Source of the DNA: Streptomyces avermitilis MA-4680 = NBRC 14893
GTDB lineage: Bacteria; Actinomycetota; Actinomycetes; Streptomycetales; Streptomycetaceae
Reading direction: 5' to 3'
Length of the DNA: 64,000 bases
NCBI RefSeq assembly: GCF_000009765.2
Contig: NC_003155.5
Location: forward strand, 3,534,001-3,598,000
The stretch's first letter is position 1. Every line of letters starts with the position of its first letter. Shown here in pieces: positions 11,701 to 22,430 of the stretch. The translations under genes and the position numbers were made by a program. Under the pieces are notes generated by a model, which searched no databases, was not told the origin of the DNA, and saw nothing but the letters and a program-made list of their open reading frames with translations.

Positions 11701-14678
11701 ACCAGCTCGCGCTGCTGCTCACCGACGAGACGGGCCGCCCGGTCGTCTCGGTACGGTCGCTGGTGACCAGGCCCGCCGCCCTGGCCGCCCCCGGCCGGTC
11801 CACGGGCGGCGCGCTGGAGGAGGCGCTGCTCCACCTCCACTGGACCCCCCTGACCGTCACGGTTGACGAGCCGGCCCCGTCGTACGCGCTGGTCGGCGCC
11901 GACCTGTTCGGGCTGGCGGGCGACCGTGCCGGCGTACGGGTGGGGGCGGATCTCGACGAGCTGGGCGCGGCCGACGGGCCGGTCCCGGACATCGTGGTGC
12001 ACTGCCTCGCCCCCGGTGCGCCGGGCGATCCCGCGGCGGCGGCGCACACGGCCGCCCAGGAGACGCTCGACCGGGTCCGTGCCTGGCTGGCCGACGAGCG
12101 GTTCGGCTCCGCGCGGCTGGTGTTCGTGTCCTCGGGCGCGGTCGCGGCGGGCGACGACGAGGATGTCACCGACCTGGGGAACGCGGCGAGTTGGGGCCTG
12201 GTGACCTCGGCGGTGTCCGAGCACCCGGACCGGTTCGCGCTGGTCGACCTGGACGGCACGGCCGAGTCCCGGGAGGTGTTCGCGGCGGCGCTGGGGTGCG
12301 CGGAGCCCCGGCTCGCGATCCGCGGCGGCACGGTCACGGCGCCCCGGCTGGCCCGCGCCCAGGCGCATCCGGCGCTGCTGCCGCCGCCCGGCCCGACGCC
12401 GTGGCGGCTGGAGAGCACCGGCCGCGGCACGATCGAGAACGTGGCGCTGGTCCCCTGCCCCGAGGTCCTGGACCCGCTCGGTCCCGGCCAGGTCCGTATC
12501 GCCGTCCACGCGGTCGGGCTGAACTTCCGGGACGTCGTCGTCGCGCTCGGCATGGTCGAGGGGCAGAACGGCATCGGCGGCGATGTCGCCGGAACGGTCC
12601 TGGAGACCGGTGCCGGGGTGGGCAACGTCGCGGTGGGTGACCGGGTGCTGGGGCTGTGCTCCGACTCGTTCGGGCCGGTCGCGGTGTGCGACCACCGTTT
12701 TCTGGCCCCGATGCCGGACGGCTGGTCGTACGAGCAGGCGGCGGCCGTTCCCATCACGCATCTCACGGCCTACTACGGTCTGGTGGACCTGGCGGACGTG
12801 CAGCCGGGCGACTCGGTGCTGGTGCACGCGGCGGCCGGCGGGGTCGGCATCGCGGCCGTGCAGCTGGCCCGTCATCTGGGCGCCGAGGTCTACGGCACCG
12901 CCAGCCCCGGCAAGTGGCGGACGCTGCGCGACCACGGGCTCGACGCCGGGCACATCGCCAACTCACGGACCCTGGAGTTCGAGCAGTGGTTCATGGAGGG
13001 CAGCAGCGGCTGCGGCATGGACGTCGTACTGGACTGTCTGGCCGGTGAGTTCGTCGACGCCGGGCTGCGGCTGCTGCCGCGCGGCGGACGGTTCCTGGAG
13101 ATGGGCAAGACCGACAAGCGCGACCCGGCGCGGGTCGCCGCCGCGTACCCGGGCGTGGCCTACCAGGCGTACGACCTGATGGAGGCGGGCCCCGACCGGA
13201 TCCAGGAGATGCTGGTCGCGGTGCTGGAGCTGTACCGCGCCGGGGTGCTGGTGCCGCCGCCGGTCACCACGTACGACCTGCGCCGGGCCCGTGAGGCGAT
13301 GCGGGACCTGAGCCAGGCGAAGCTGGTCGGCAAGGCCGTGCTCACCGTGCCGCGGGGGATCGATCCGCACGGCACCGCCCTCATCACCGGCGGCACCGGC
13401 ACCCTCGGCGCCCTCCTCGCCCGCCACCTCGTCACCCGGCACGGGGTGACCAGCCTGCTGCTCACCAGCCGACGCGGACCCCACGCCCCCGGCGCCACCG
13501 AACTCGTAGCCGAACTCACCGCAGCCGGCGCCCACGTCACCGTCACCGCCTGCGACACCACCGACCCCGAACAACTCGCCACCCTCCTCACCACCATCCC
13601 CACCGAACACCCCCTCACCACCGTCATCCACACCGCAGGCACCCTCGACGACGCCACCACCACCACACTCACGGACACCCAACTCCACACCGTCCTCCAA
13701 CCCAAGATCGACGCAGCCACCCACCTCCACCACCTCACCCTCCACCACCCCGTCACCACCTTCGTCCTCTACTCCTCCGCCGCCGGACAACTCGGCACCG
13801 CAGGACAAGCCAACTACGCCGCCGCCAACACCTACCTCGACGCCCTCGCCCACCACCGCCGCACCCACGGACACCCCGCCACCTCCCTCGCCTGGGGCTT
13901 CTGGAACCAACGCAGCGACATGACGGGCCACTTGGGCGACGCCGAGGTGGAACGGATGGAGCGGGCGGGCATGCGGCCGCTGGACAACGAGGAGGGGCTC
14001 GCGCTGTTCGACCTGGCGTGCGGGGCCGACGTACCGCTCCAGGTGATCACCCGGCTGACGGCGTCGGCGCTGCGGGCCGACCCGGACAGCGTTCCGCCGC
14101 TGTTCCGCGGTCTGGTGCAGGGCACCTCGCGGCGGGTGGTGCGGTCCGGCGGCGACGGGGCCGAGCTGCGGACGCGGCTGACCGGGCTGCCTCCAGCCGA
14201 GCAGCTTCGCAGGCTGCTGGACCTGGTCCGTTCGAACGCGGCCACCGTGCTCGGCCACGCCTCGGCCGGGGCGATCGCGGCGGAGCAGTCCTTCAGCGAG
14301 CTCGGCTTCGACTCGCTGACCGCCGTGGAGTTCCGCAACCGACTCGGCGCGGCCACGGGTCTGCGGCTGCCGGCCACGCTCGTCTTCGAGCATCCGACGC
14401 CGGCCGCGCTCGCCGGGGAACTGCTCACGCAGCTCGCCCCGGCCGGGCTCTCCGGCGCCGAGGCCGCCCTCTCCCAGGTCGACGCCCTGGAGGCCGCCCT
14501 CGCGGCGGTCACCGCTGACGACGGGGACCGCGACCGGGTCACCCGGCGGCTGCGCGGGCTGCTGGCGCAGTGGAGCACGGGCGATGCCGAACCGGCCGCG
14601 GCGGACGCCCTCGACGACCTCGACGCGGCCAGCACCGACGACCTCTTCGACGCGATCGACCAGGGGTTCGGTCTCTGA
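2727..14678 (+). CDS. olmA4: Type I modular PKS, two modules: KS-AT(malonyl)-DH-KR-ACP / KS-AT(methylmalonyl)-DH-ER-KR-ACP (oligomycin M9-M10)
   Basis: Predicted 3983 residues from the GTG at 2727, which has an AGGCAGG-type ribosome binding site. The coiled-coil docking segment [13 protein letters not shown] opens the protein. Module A: KS (Cys206 in TACSSS), AT (Ser696 in GHSVGE; HAFH near 796, malonyl), DH from about 980, KR (GGTGTLG near 1475; Tyr near 1618; LDD, B-type), ACP (Ser1790). Module B: KS (Cys2022), AT (Ser2476; YASH at 2577, methylmalonyl), DH ([10 protein letters not shown]), ER (HAAAGGVG near 3367), KR (near 3550, B-type), ACP (Ser3863), then an acidic C-terminal docking tail ending DAIDQGFGL. 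Predicted output is an alkene (C16=C17) and then a fully reduced unit with a methyl branch (C14, C15), matching oligomycin modules 9 and 10. The module A DH has Asp for Gly in HxxxGxxxxP. The two KRs share nearly identical DNA. Confidence 0.93.
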   Translation: MTNEAQLVDYLKKMAADLRQAHRRIKKLEADDTEPIAIVGMACRLPGGVGSPDQLWDLVRRGEDAVTGMPTDRGWELGELYDPDPDHPGTSYATEGGFLRGATEFDAEFFGVSPREALAMDPQQRLLLETAWEALENTGLDPRSLAGSRTGVFTGLMYHDYASGPGALPDEVEGYLSTGMAASVASGRISYFLGLEGPAVTLDTACSSSLVALHLAVQALRDEECDLALAGGATIMSTPATFVENSRQRGLARDGRCKSFAAAADGVGWGEGSALLVVERLSDARRRGHQVLAIVRGSAVNQDGASNGLTSPNGPSQQRVIQQALASARLGVADVDVVEAHGTGTTLGDPIEAQALLATYGRERSAEQPLWLGSVKSNIGHTQAAAGAAGIIKMVQAMRHEQLPRTLHVDRPTPEVDWSEGAVELLTENRPWPRGDRPRRAGVSSFGISGTNVHVILEEPAPADLDADGPAGASGSAGADGPAGADGSVTSIASGTSDTSGASIASGASVAGAQVVPVVLSAATPAALPAQAARLHAHLLDHPDLPLDDVACALATTRTAFEHRAVLLAGDRAELLDSLAELGRGGSPAGLVSGLAGEVRGAFLFTGQGAQRPGMGRELYEAFPAYARALDAVCAELDARLDRPLLPLLLAAPDSEEARLLDRTLYTQSATFALGVALFRLLEEWGVRPRLLSGHSVGELTAAHVSGMLSLADASELVTARGRLMQELPEGGAMVSVAATWDEVLPLLAGHESVAGVAAVNGPGSVVVSGDEDVVTAVAAHFTGLGRRTRRLPVSHAFHSPLMDPVVDPLRQVAARLTFGPPAIPVVSSVTGTLLEPAAWADPAYWARQAREPVRFHDVVRALDAEGVTVFLELGADAALTSMAEETLASMAEETLAETGTAGAVVAPALRRNRPEVRTLTALLAQAHTAGVPVDWAAFFAGRAGRRVPLPTYAFQGTRYWLRGVPGAGDMAAAGLAPAEHPLLGAVLVPAAGGGRLFTGRLSTDSLPWLADHAIGDTVLLPGTAVAELALWAGTYLGLDSVGDLTLELPLVLPSSGGLRVQLAVGAPDESGEREFALYAQAEESAEEVWTRHAGGTLTTARTRPGDELTAWPPAGAEELDVDGFYADLADAGFQYGPAFQGLRAVWRRGEEVYVEVRLPDEVATGAGEFGLHPALADAALHASAFVPGEFGREQRGRLPFAWRGVALHAAGASFLRVRLTPTGADSLSLFFADAAGEAVATVDSLVVRPAGRIAAPDGASDALFVPSWAPVGAAEPEGRWAVLGSGPLTGLAGAERHPGLAGLGAALDAGAGMPEFVVATAGPSEGSGGADAADDLAGQERDLAGQAHDLAGRALDLVRSWLADERFADSRLVAVTWNAVAVGEGDPLDPVQAAAWGLLSSAVTEHPGRIVLVDVDGTPRSLAAVRSAAGSDEPRVALRDGRAFAPRLTRAVADDAVAGDAVPREIDPHGTALITGGTGTLGALLARHLVTRHGVTSLLLTSRRGPHAPGATELVAELTAAGAHVTVTACDTTDPEQLATLLTTIPTEHPLTTVIHTAGTLDDATTTKLTDTQLHTVLQPKIDAATHLHHLTLHHPVTTFVLYSSAAGQLGTAGQANYAAANTYLDALAHHRRTHGHPATSLAWGFWNQRSDMTAEVDEQTRRRMAGAGVLPISEEQGAALFDAALALDAPVAVPLPLDLGALRAQAAVGTLPPLFRGLVRAPVRRAAGAVDGAGAQGAFAARLRALPRADQIRLLVDLVRTHAATALGHPTPDGLDARRTFRELGFDSLAAIELRNGVGAATGLRLPATLVFDHPTPSAVAEVLLGELTGGQEASPAPRASAAVEPGEPIAIVGMACRYPGGVASPEELWELVAAGRDAIGDMPEDRGWNVEELYDPELARPGTSYVREGGFLYDAAEFDPEFFGISPREALAMDPQQRLLLETSWEALERAGIDPRAVRGSRTGVFAGVMYHDYGADQAVLPEEVEGFIGTGSAGSVASGRIAFTLGLEGPAVTLDTACSSSLVALHLAAQALRTGECDLALAGGVTVMSTPGVFVELSRQGGLSPDGRCRSFAESADGTGWGEGAGLLLVERLSDARRNGHPVLAVVRGTAVNQDGASNGLTAPNGPAQQRVIEQALANARLGGADVDVVEAHGTGTTLGDPIEAQALLATYGRERSAEQPLWLGSVKSNLGHTQAAAGAAGIIKMIMAMRYGVLPRTLHVDRPSPEVDWSPGTVELLTEEREWPDAGRPRRAAVSSFGISGTNAHVILEQPPADDEPGTSGTVPGGVVPWVLSGHDRAALYAQAERLVAHVAARPELSVADVGRTLTGRARLSHRAVVLGGDRDELLAAAAGLARRAGEPDEALPPGVVEGSVLGDDRVVFVFPGQGAQWAGMAAELLVSAPVFRARIEECEEALRPYVDWSLLAVLRQEPGTPPWDRVDVVQPALWAVMVSLAALWRSYGVEPDAVLGHSQGEIAAACVCGALDLADGARVVALRARAIGSTLAGRGGMVSVALPSAAARELIAGWPGRVSVASVNGPVSTVVAGDPDALDELLARCADDGVRARRIPVDYASHTSQVAEIEGDLAAELAGLTPRSSAIPFFSTLTGAPLDTAKLDAGYWYQNLRHTVEFEAATRAALDQGFTVFAEISPHPVLVPSVQDTIDDTGRTAVAVGSLRRDDGGARRFFTSAAELGVLGVGVDWPAVFDGTGARQVDLPTYAFRRRRFWLESRRGAGDLSATGLEAAGHPLLGAAVSLAGGEGVLLTGRLSGRSHPWLLDHAVSGTVLLPGTAFVDLAIRAGDHLGRPHLEELTLQAPLLLGSGPKDEVTVQVRATPDGETGTCTVTVHSRTGEDDWTLHATGTLGLDAPEEPAPDPAWPPAGAEPVDTEGVYDGLAEGGYHYGPAFQGLRAVWRRDGELFAEIRLPDGEREEAAHYGVHPALLDAALHAMVLAGDQEAGVKLPFSWTGVHLYATGATAARVRLTPSGDQLALLLTDETGRPVVSVRSLVTRPAALAAPGRSTGGALEEALLHLHWTPLTVTVDEPAPSYALVGADLFGLAGDRAGVRVGADLDELGAADGPVPDIVVHCLAPGAPGDPAAAAHTAAQETLDRVRAWLADERFGSARLVFVSSGAVAAGDDEDVTDLGNAASWGLVTSAVSEHPDRFALVDLDGTAESREVFAAALGCAEPRLAIRGGTVTAPRLARAQAHPALLPPPGPTPWRLESTGRGTIENVALVPCPEVLDPLGPGQVRIAVHAVGLNFRDVVVALGMVEGQNGIGGDVAGTVLETGAGVGNVAVGDRVLGLCSDSFGPVAVCDHRFLAPMPDGWSYEQAAAVPITHLTAYYGLVDLADVQPGDSVLVHAAAGGVGIAAVQLARHLGAEVYGTASPGKWRTLRDHGLDAGHIANSRTLEFEQWFMEGSSGCGMDVVLDCLAGEFVDAGLRLLPRGGRFLEMGKTDKRDPARVAAAYPGVAYQAYDLMEAGPDRIQEMLVAVLELYRAGVLVPPPVTTYDLRRAREAMRDLSQAKLVGKAVLTVPRGIDPHGTALITGGTGTLGALLARHLVTRHGVTSLLLTSRRGPHAPGATELVAELTAAGAHVTVTACDTTDPEQLATLLTTIPTEHPLTTVIHTAGTLDDATTTTLTDTQLHTVLQPKIDAATHLHHLTLHHPVTTFVLYSSAAGQLGTAGQANYAAANTYLDALAHHRRTHGHPATSLAWGFWNQRSDMTGHLGDAEVERMERAGMRPLDNEEGLALFDLACGADVPLQVITRLTASALRADPDSVPPLFRGLVQGTSRRVVRSGGDGAELRTRLTGLPPAEQLRRLLDLVRSNAATVLGHASAGAIAAEQSFSELGFDSLTAVEFRNRLGAATGLRLPATLVFEHPTPAALAGELLTQLAPAGLSGAEAALSQVDALEAALAAVTADDGDRDRVTRRLRGLLAQWSTGDAEPAAADALDDLDAASTDDLFDAIDQGFGL
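5370..5417 (+). repeat. Perfect 24-bp tandem duplication inside the M9 AT region
   Basis: Two exact adjacent 24-bp copies (5370-5393 and 5394-5417) encode SMAEETLA twice, near the end of the malonyl AT of olmA4. The insertion is in frame and lies outside the active-site motifs, so the domain should tolerate it. It looks like a recent slippage event. Confidence 0.9.
7111..7690 (+). repeat. Near-identical KR repeat, copy 1 (M9)
   Basis: About 580 bp match 13345-13924 with about six mismatches by eye; offset 6234. It covers most of the M9 ketoreductase. Codon choice inside is strikingly C-ending and A/C-rich (runs of CAC, ACC, CTC) and changes at both ends of the repeat, which suggests a gene-conversion tract or imported segment. 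Confidence 0.9.
13345..13924 (+). repeat. Near-identical KR repeat, copy 2 (M10)
   Basis: Second copy of the 580-bp ketoreductase repeat, in direct orientation with 7111-7690. The mismatches are one near the left end and a cluster of five just after the LDD codons. The reading frame is maintained and the catalytic Tyr and Asn are present in both copies. Confidence 0.9.
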
Positions 14679-14826
14679 CCGACGGCACAGACCCGGTCCT
14701 TCGACCGGACCGGACCCTGCCCTTCGACCGGCCCGGACCGAACCAGACCGGATCGGACCGGATCGACCCGGATCAGTCCGATCAGTCCCGATCGGCCGGG
14801 CACACCTCACCAAGGAGCTGTAGCGA
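14679..14826. other. Intergenic spacer olmA4-olmA5 with irregular GACCGGA-type repeats
   Basis: The 148-bp gap holds many imperfect copies of a GACCGGAYC-like word at 14690-14800 and ends with AAGGAG, nine bases before the olmA5 ATG. I see no convincing promoter or terminator, so co-transcription with olmA4 is likely. Confidence 0.5.
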
Positions 14827-17800
14827 ATGTCCGACGAGGAGAAGTTCCGCGACTACCTCAAGCGGGCCGTCACCGAGGCACGCGGACTCCAGCGCCGGCT
14901 GCGCGAGGTCGAGGACAAGGCGCGCGAGCCGATCGCGATCGTCGGCATGGCGTGCCGGTTCCCCGGCGGGGCCCAGACCCCGGAAGACCTGTGGCACATG
15001 GTGTCCGAGGGCGTGGACGCGATCTCGGGCTTCCCCGACGACCGCGGCTGGGACCTGGACCGGCTGTACCGCACCGACGCCGAGGAGTCCGGCGCCTCCA
15101 CCACACTGGAGGGCGGATTCCTGCACGGCGCGGGCGAGTTCGACGCGGACTTCTTCGGGATCTCCCCGCGCGAGGCGATCGCGACGGACCCCCAGCAGCG
15201 GCTGCTCCTGGAGACCTCGTGGGAGGCGCTGGAGCGGGCCGGGGTGGACCCGCGATCCCTGCGCGGCAGCGTCACCGGGGTGTACTTCGGCGGTACGGGC
15301 GGGGACTTCGCCGGTCTGCTGGCCGCGTCGCCGCAGGCACTGGACGGCTACATGCTGACCGGCACCTCCAGCAGCGTGCTCTCCGGCCGGGTCTCGTACG
15401 TGCTCGGTCTGGAGGGGCCCGCGGTCACGGTGGACACGGCCTGCTCGTCCTCGCTGGTCTCCATGCATCTGGCCGTGCAGGCGCTGCGCAAGGACGAGAT
15501 CTCGCTGGCCCTGGCCGGCGGTGTCTCGGTCCTCGCGACGCCCGGCGCGTTCCCCGAGTTCTCCCGCCAGGGCGGGCTGGCCTCCGACGGCCGCTGCAAG
15601 GCGTTCTCGTCCGACGCCGACGGCACCGGCTGGGGCGAGGGGGTCGGTGTCCTCGTCCTCGAACGGCTCTCCGACGCCCGGCGCGCCGGACACCCGGTGC
15701 TGGCCGTCGTACGGGAGACCGGCATCAACCAGGACGGGGCCAGCAACGGCCTCACCGCGCCCAGCGGCCCCGCGCAGCGCCGCCTCATCCTGCGCACCCT
15801 CGACGACGCCGGGCTGGCCACCGCGGACATCGACGTGGTGGAGGCGCACGGCACCGGTACGAAACTCGGTGACCCCATCGAGGCACGAGCGCTGCTGGCC
15901 ACCTACGGCCAGGACCGGCCGGCCGACCGGCCCCTGTGGCTGGGCTCCATCAAGTCCAACATCGGCCACACCCAGTACGCGGCCGGCGTCAGCGGCGTGA
16001 TCAAGACGGTCATGGCGCTGCGGCACGGCGTCATGCCGAAGACCCTGCACGTGGACGAGCCGACGCCGCACGTGGACTGGTCCTCGGGTGCGGTGCGACT
16101 GCTGACCGAGAACCGCCCGTGGCCCGGCCACGGCCGCCCCCGCCGGGCCGCCGTGTCCTCCTTCGGCGTCAGCGGCACCAACGCGCATCTGATCCTGGAG
16201 CAGGCGCCCGAAGCGGCCGGGGCGACGGACTCGGCAACGGACTCGGAGACGGAGTCGGAGTCGCAGTCGAAGTCGGAGGAGCACGGTGCGGTCGTGACGC
16301 CGCCGTTGATCCCCTGGGCGATCTCCGGGCGGGGTGAGGCCGCGCTGCGTGCGCAGGCCCAGCGGTTGCTGGACCGTCTCTCGGAGCGTCCTGACCTGGA
16401 GCCGCTGGACGTGGGCCTCGCGCTGGCGCGGACGCGGTCGGCGTTCGAGCAGCGGGCGGTGGTGCTGGGAGCCGACCGGACGGAACTGGTCGCGGGGTTG
16501 CGGTCGGTGGCCGAGGGGGCCGCCGTCGGCGCCGGCGTGGTGGCGGGGCGTGCCGCCGAGTCAGGTGTGGTGTTCGTGTTCCCGGGTCAGGGGTCGCAGT
16601 GGGTGGGGATGGGGCGGGAGTTGTGGGACGCCTCGCCGGTGTTCCGTGCGCGGATGGAGGAGTGCGGCCAGGCGCTGAGTCCGTACGTCGACTGGTCGTT
16701 GAGGGATGTGGTGTTCCGGGACGCGGGGGATCCGTTGTGGTCTCGGGTGGATGTGGTGCAGCCGGTGTTGTGGGCGGTGATGGTTTCGCTGGCGGCGGTG
16801 TGGCGTTCGTTCGGGGTGGAGCCGGCCGCTGTCGTGGGGCATTCGCAGGGTGAGGTCGCTGCGGCGTGCGTGGCCGGTGGTCTGTCGCTGGAGGATGGCG
16901 CCCGGGTGGTGGCGGTGCGGTCGCGGCTGGTGCTGGAGAAGCTGTCCGGTAAGGGCGGCATGGTGTCCGTTGCGCTGCCGGTCGGGGACGTCGAGGAGCG
17001 GCTGGCGCGGTTCGAGGGCCGGATCGGTGTCGCGGCCGTCAACGGGCCCACCTCCGTCGTCGTCTCCGGTGAGCCCGACGCACTCGACGAACTCCTCGCG
17101 GAATGTGAGGAGTCGGGGGTACGGGCCCGTCGTATCGCGGTGGACTACGCCTCCCACTCCGCGCAGGTCGACGCCCTCAACGACGACCTGCTCGCCGAAC
17201 TCGCCGACATCCGGCCCAAGTCGTCCACCGTCGCCTTCCACTCCACGGTGACCGGCGAGCAGGTGGACACCTCCGGGCTCGACGCCCGCTACTGGCTGCG
17301 CAACATGCGGGAGACCGTCGCCTTCGAGGCCGCGGTGCGCGCCACCCTCGACGAGGGGCACCGGAACCTGCTGGAGATCAGCCCCCATCCCGTGGTGACC
17401 ATGGCCGTTCAAGAGGTCATCGACGCGGCGGGCGTCATGGCCCAGGTGTCCGGCTCCGTGCGCCGCGACGAGGGAGGCCTCGGCCGGCTGCTGACCTCGC
17501 TGGCCGAGGCGTACGTCGCGGGCGCGCCCGTCGACTGGGCGCGGGTGTTCGACGGCACCGGCGCGCGGCCGGTGGACCTGCCCACGTACGCCTTCCAGCG
17601 GCAGCGGTACTGGCTGCGCCTGCCGTCCGCCGGGTCCGGCGACGTGACGTCCGTCGGTCTGCGCTCCCCCGGACATCCGCTGCTCGGGGCCGCCGTGGAG
17701 CCCGCCGAGTCCGACGGCCTCGTACTGACCGGCCGGGTCTCCCTGCGCGAGCACCCCTGGCTGGCCGACCACCGGGTCATGGGCACGGTCCCGCTGCCGG

Positions 17801-20550
17801 GAACCGCGTTCGTGGAGCTGGCCGCGACGGCGGGCGACCTCGTCGAGTGCCCGCACATCGAGGAACTGACCATGCAGGCCCCCCTCACGCTGCCCGAGAC
17901 CGGTGGCCTGGACCTCCAGCTCACGGTGAGCGCACCGGACGAGACCGGGCGGCGCGAGATCGGGTTCTTCGCCCGCGCGGACGACGAGATCGCGGCGGCC
18001 GCCTGGACGCGGCACGGCACGGGCGTCCTGTGCCCGGCCGGTCCCGTACCGGAGGCGGCACCGGCCGTCTGGCCGCCGCGCGGTGCCGAGCCGGTCGAAC
18101 TCGGCGACCTGTACGGGCAGTTGGCGGACGGGCCGTTCGCCTACGGGCCCGCCTTCCATGGGCTGCGGGCTGCCTGGACCCGGGACCGGAAGGTCTTCGC
18201 GGAGGTACGGCTCCCCCAGGAACTGCACGAGCAGGCGGGTGAGTACCTGCTGCATCCGGCGCTGCTCGACGCGGCGCTGCACGCGGTGGGCCTGGGCGAA
18301 CTGCTGGACACCGGCGGGCAGCCGCTGCGCCCGTTCGCCTGGAACGGTGTGTCCGTGCACGCCACCGGTGCCACCGCTTTGCGGGTGACCCTGACGCCGG
18401 CGGGGGCGAACGCCGTGTCGCTGTACGCCGCCGACGGCACCGGTGCCCCGGTCGTCACGGTCGGTTCGCTGCTGCTGCGGCCGGTCGACGTGACGGAGCC
18501 GGGGGCCCGGCCGCCGGCCGCCGCGCACTCCTCGCTGCTGTCCCTGACGTGGACGCCGGTTCCGTTGCCCGCCGTCGGTGCCGTGCCCTGGGCGGTGCTG
18601 GGGGACCGGCCGTCGTGGGCGGGCCCGGACTCCGGTGCCGTGTGCCACGCCGACCTGGACGCGCTCGCGGCGTCGGTCGCCGCGGGTGACCCCGTGCCCG
18701 GCTTCGTCGTCCTGGATCCGGCGGCCGGGGGCCGCGACGACGACGGGCATCCCGCCGTCGCCCGGGAACGTGCCGCGCGGGTGCTGGAGTCGGCGCGGGC
18801 GTGGGTCTCCGAGGACCTCGACGAACGGCTCGCCCCGGTGCCGCTGGTGGTGGTCACCAGGGACGCGGTGGGCACCTCGGCGGACGATCCGGTGACCGGC
18901 CTCGGCTCCGCCCCGCTGTGGGGCCTCGTGCGGTCGGTCCAGTCGGAGAATCCGGGGCGTTTCGTGCTGCTGGACACCGACGGCGACCCCGAGTCCGGAC
19001 GGTCCGTGCCGGGCGCGGTCGCGTCGGGAGAACCCGAGATCGCGTTGCGCGGCGGGTCCGCGCTGGTCCCGCGGTTGAGCCGGATGGCGGTCACCGAGCT
19101 CCCCGACCCGACGCCCGGTACGCGGCCCGGTACGGGGGGTACGGGACTCGACGACGTGCCCGGTACGGGACTCGACGTGCCCGGTACGGGACTCGACGCG
19201 CTCGACCCGTCCCGCACGGTGCTCGTGACCGGGGCGACGGGCGGTCTGGGCACGCTGGTCGCCGGCCATCTCGCCGAACGGCACGGCGTACGCCACCTGT
19301 TGCTGCTGAGCCGGCGCGGCCCGGAGGCGGAGGGCGCCGAGGAGCTGGTCGGCCGGCTGGAGAAGCTGGGCGCCACGGTGACGCTGGTCGCCTGCGACGC
19401 CGCGGACCGCGAGGCGCTGGCCGCCGTACTCGCCGGGATTCCCGCCGCACATCCGCTGACCGCGGTGGTGCACTGCGCCGGAACCGCCGAGAACGCGCTG
19501 CTGGCAGCGCTGACCCCGGAGCTGATCGACCGGGTCTTCCGCGCCAAGGTGGACGCGGCGGTGCATCTGCACGAGCTGACCGAGGGCCTGGACCTGTCCG
19601 CCTTCGTCCTGTTCTCCTCGATCGCGGGCACCCTCGGCGGCACCGGGCAGGGCAACTACGCGGCCGCCAACACGTTCCTGGACGCGCTCGCCCGGCACCG
19701 GCGCGGGCGCGGTCTGCCGGCCACCTCGCTGGGCTGGGGGCTGTGGGCGGCCGAGCGCGGCATGGGCGGCGGTCTGACCGACGCGGCCTCGGCGGGCACT
19801 CCCATGCGCGGGGTGTCCGCGCTGCCCTCCGACGAGGGCCTCGCCCTGTTCGACCTCGGCTGGCGCTGCGCCGAGCCCGTGGTGTTCCCCGCTCGCCTCA
19901 ACGGGGCCGCGCTGCGCGCCCAGGCCGCCGCCGGCTCCCTGCCGCCGGTGCTCCGGGGGCTCTTCCGCGGCCCGGCCCGGCGGACGGCGGAGGCCGGCGG
20001 TCAGGACTCGGGCGCCCAACTGCGGCGTCGGCTCGCGGAGCTGATGCCGGTCGAGCGGCAGGAGACCCTGCTGGCCCTCGTACGCGACCGGATCGCCGCC
20101 GTGCTCGGGCACGCCTCCTCGGACCGGATCGAGACGGACCGGCCGTTCCGCGACCTCGGCTTCACCTCACTGACCGCGGTGGAGCTGCGCAACCGGCTGA
20201 ACGCGGCGACCGGACTCCGACTGCCCGTGAGCCTGGTCTTCGACTATCCGACGCTGGGCGAACTGGTGGAGTTGCTGGCGGGGAAGCTGGTCCCGGACGG
20301 CACCGAACCGGCCGCGCGGCCCGAGGACGACCGGGAGGCGGCCGTGCGCCGCACCCTGCTGTCCATCCCGCTCGCCCGGCTGCGCGAGCACGGACTGCTC
20401 GACACGCTGCTGGCCCTCGCCGACGACGGCGGGGCGCAGCCGGAGGCGGCCGACCGCAGCGACGAGATCAAGTCCATGGACGTGGCCGCGCTGCTCGCCA
20501 TGGCCAGGAGCACCACCGCGAGCTCCACCGCGAGCACCACCGCTCAATAG
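14827..20550 (+). CDS. olmA5: Type I modular PKS, one module: KS-AT(methylmalonyl)-DH-KR-ACP (oligomycin M11)
   Basis: A 1907-residue single-module protein starting at an ATG with AAGGAG upstream. Order: N-terminal coiled-coil docking segment ([13 protein letters not shown]); KS from about 35 (Cys206); AT (Ser673 in GHSQGE; YASH at 774, methylmalonyl); DH from about 949 with His982 in [10 protein letters not shown] and a downstream LLDAALH; KR (GATGGLG near 1468, Tyr1611 in GNYAAAN); ACP (Ser1781 in GFTSL instead of GFDSL). The C-terminus ([13 protein letters not shown]) differs from the DEFGLS-type tails of the other subunits and fits the N-terminus of the three-module PKS encoded on the other strand. 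It should set the 12-methyl and the C13 oxygen of oligomycin. The DH motifs look intact although oligomycin keeps the 13-OH; the KR lacks the LDD signature (TAEN instead). Confidence 0.92.
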   Translation: MSDEEKFRDYLKRAVTEARGLQRRLREVEDKAREPIAIVGMACRFPGGAQTPEDLWHMVSEGVDAISGFPDDRGWDLDRLYRTDAEESGASTTLEGGFLHGAGEFDADFFGISPREAIATDPQQRLLLETSWEALERAGVDPRSLRGSVTGVYFGGTGGDFAGLLAASPQALDGYMLTGTSSSVLSGRVSYVLGLEGPAVTVDTACSSSLVSMHLAVQALRKDEISLALAGGVSVLATPGAFPEFSRQGGLASDGRCKAFSSDADGTGWGEGVGVLVLERLSDARRAGHPVLAVVRETGINQDGASNGLTAPSGPAQRRLILRTLDDAGLATADIDVVEAHGTGTKLGDPIEARALLATYGQDRPADRPLWLGSIKSNIGHTQYAAGVSGVIKTVMALRHGVMPKTLHVDEPTPHVDWSSGAVRLLTENRPWPGHGRPRRAAVSSFGVSGTNAHLILEQAPEAAGATDSATDSETESESQSKSEEHGAVVTPPLIPWAISGRGEAALRAQAQRLLDRLSERPDLEPLDVGLALARTRSAFEQRAVVLGADRTELVAGLRSVAEGAAVGAGVVAGRAAESGVVFVFPGQGSQWVGMGRELWDASPVFRARMEECGQALSPYVDWSLRDVVFRDAGDPLWSRVDVVQPVLWAVMVSLAAVWRSFGVEPAAVVGHSQGEVAAACVAGGLSLEDGARVVAVRSRLVLEKLSGKGGMVSVALPVGDVEERLARFEGRIGVAAVNGPTSVVVSGEPDALDELLAECEESGVRARRIAVDYASHSAQVDALNDDLLAELADIRPKSSTVAFHSTVTGEQVDTSGLDARYWLRNMRETVAFEAAVRATLDEGHRNLLEISPHPVVTMAVQEVIDAAGVMAQVSGSVRRDEGGLGRLLTSLAEAYVAGAPVDWARVFDGTGARPVDLPTYAFQRQRYWLRLPSAGSGDVTSVGLRSPGHPLLGAAVEPAESDGLVLTGRVSLREHPWLADHRVMGTVPLPGTAFVELAATAGDLVECPHIEELTMQAPLTLPETGGLDLQLTVSAPDETGRREIGFFARADDEIAAAAWTRHGTGVLCPAGPVPEAAPAVWPPRGAEPVELGDLYGQLADGPFAYGPAFHGLRAAWTRDRKVFAEVRLPQELHEQAGEYLLHPALLDAALHAVGLGELLDTGGQPLRPFAWNGVSVHATGATALRVTLTPAGANAVSLYAADGTGAPVVTVGSLLLRPVDVTEPGARPPAAAHSSLLSLTWTPVPLPAVGAVPWAVLGDRPSWAGPDSGAVCHADLDALAASVAAGDPVPGFVVLDPAAGGRDDDGHPAVARERAARVLESARAWVSEDLDERLAPVPLVVVTRDAVGTSADDPVTGLGSAPLWGLVRSVQSENPGRFVLLDTDGDPESGRSVPGAVASGEPEIALRGGSALVPRLSRMAVTELPDPTPGTRPGTGGTGLDDVPGTGLDVPGTGLDALDPSRTVLVTGATGGLGTLVAGHLAERHGVRHLLLLSRRGPEAEGAEELVGRLEKLGATVTLVACDAADREALAAVLAGIPAAHPLTAVVHCAGTAENALLAALTPELIDRVFRAKVDAAVHLHELTEGLDLSAFVLFSSIAGTLGGTGQGNYAAANTFLDALARHRRGRGLPATSLGWGLWAAERGMGGGLTDAASAGTPMRGVSALPSDEGLALFDLGWRCAEPVVFPARLNGAALRAQAAAGSLPPVLRGLFRGPARRTAEAGGQDSGAQLRRRLAELMPVERQETLLALVRDRIAAVLGHASSDRIETDRPFRDLGFTSLTAVELRNRLNAATGLRLPVSLVFDYPTLGELVELLAGKLVPDGTEPAARPEDDREAAVRRTLLSIPLARLREHGLLDTLLALADDGGAQPEAADRSDEIKSMDVAALLAMARSTTASSTASTTAQ
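16563..17250 (+). repeat. AT segment repeated in inverted orientation in olmA7 and olmA6
   Basis: The M11 AT coding region closely matches, on the opposite strand, the M15 AT (about 30868-31562) and the M14, M13 and M12 ATs (roughly 35858-36545, 40418-41105, 45003-45690). Long identical stretches run from the GQGSQWVG region to past YASH. Limits are approximate. Confidence 0.8.
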
Positions 20551-20587
20551 CCGGGCCCGTCCGGCACGTTGTGCGAGTGGGGCCCCA

Positions 20588-20623
20588 TAGGGGACGGGGC
20601 TAGGGGCGGGGCGTGCATAGCCT
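20588..20623 (+). promoter_or_regulatory. Predicted promoter of olmB with AGGGG direct-repeat box
   Basis: TAGGGG (20588-20593), a 7-nt spacer and TAGGGG (20601-20606) are followed by a -10-like TAGCCT (20618-20623), 17 nt after the start of the second copy, the same spacing as at olmA4. The P450 would then be transcribed from its own promoter with a leader of about 115 nt. Confidence 0.6.
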
Positions 20624-20642
20624 GCACGCACGGAGGCCTGTG

Positions 20643-21960
<1,318 letters not shown>

Positions 21961-21984
21961 CATCCGGCACCGCACCGCGGCGAC

Positions 21985-22024
21985 CAGCGGGCCCAGCAGG
22001 TTCACCAACCTGCTGGGCCCGCTG
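21985..22024. terminator. Strong bidirectional hairpin after olmB
   Basis: Perfect inverted repeat with 18-nt arms (21985-22002 and 22007-22024) and a CACC loop, starting 25 nt after the olmB stop. There is no T-tract, which is common for actinomycete terminators. It lies between convergent genes and can serve both strands. Confidence 0.85.
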
Positions 22025-22066
22025 ACTTCTGCCTGCCGGCAGAGGACAGAGGACAGTGGGCGGGAG

Positions 22067-22310
22067 CCGCAGGGTAGGAGTCGCCGGGCGTGAGCCGCCG
22101 GGCGGGGGTCGCCGGGCGGGAGCCGGTGGAGAGGTCAACGGGCTGGAGCGGCCCCAGGGTTGGAGTCGTCGGGCGGAGGCCAGCGCCCTGCCGGGCACGA
22201 GCCGGCGGCCAGGAGTCGGCGGGCAGGAGCCGCAGGTCGGTAGCTGGCGGCCCCGAGCCGCAGGGCACGAGCCGCAGGGCACGAGCCGCAGGGCATGAGC
22301 CGTCGGCTCC
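22067..22310. repeat. Degenerate GGGC-GAGCCGC repeat array in the convergent spacer
   Basis: The rest of the gene-free region between olmB and olmA7 is built from imperfect 14-15-nt units like GAGCCGCMGGGCRS. Three adjacent 14-bp units at 22255-22296 are nearly perfect (the third ends in T instead of C). Frames through it give only Gly/Arg/Ala/Pro-rich translations, so I do not call a gene. Confidence 0.7.
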
Positions 22311-22380
22311 CGCCCTGCCCCCCGCTCCCCCTCAGCGCGGGCACCCGGCATGCCCGCGTGCCGGCGTACCGGTGTATGCG

Positions 22381-22414
22381 ACGGGCCGTGCTCCGGTGAA
22401 GGAGCACGGCCCGT
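22381..22414 (-). terminator. Hairpin downstream of olmA7
   Basis: Perfect inverted repeat with 14-nt arms (22381-22394 and 22401-22414) and a 6-nt loop, starting 17 nt beyond the olmA7 stop codon in the direction of transcription. Likely terminator of the long minus-strand PKS transcript. Confidence 0.8.
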
Positions 22415-22430
22415 CGGCCGGAGGAGGGGC

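Noticed and set aside
2877..14813. Very long open frames on the minus strand opposite olmA4 (for example 2877-6947, 7041-12953, 12963-14813)
   Set aside because: They are Arg/Gly/His/Pro-rich, lack recognisable domains and mirror a strongly coding plus-strand frame. In DNA this GC-rich, antisense frames stay open by chance.
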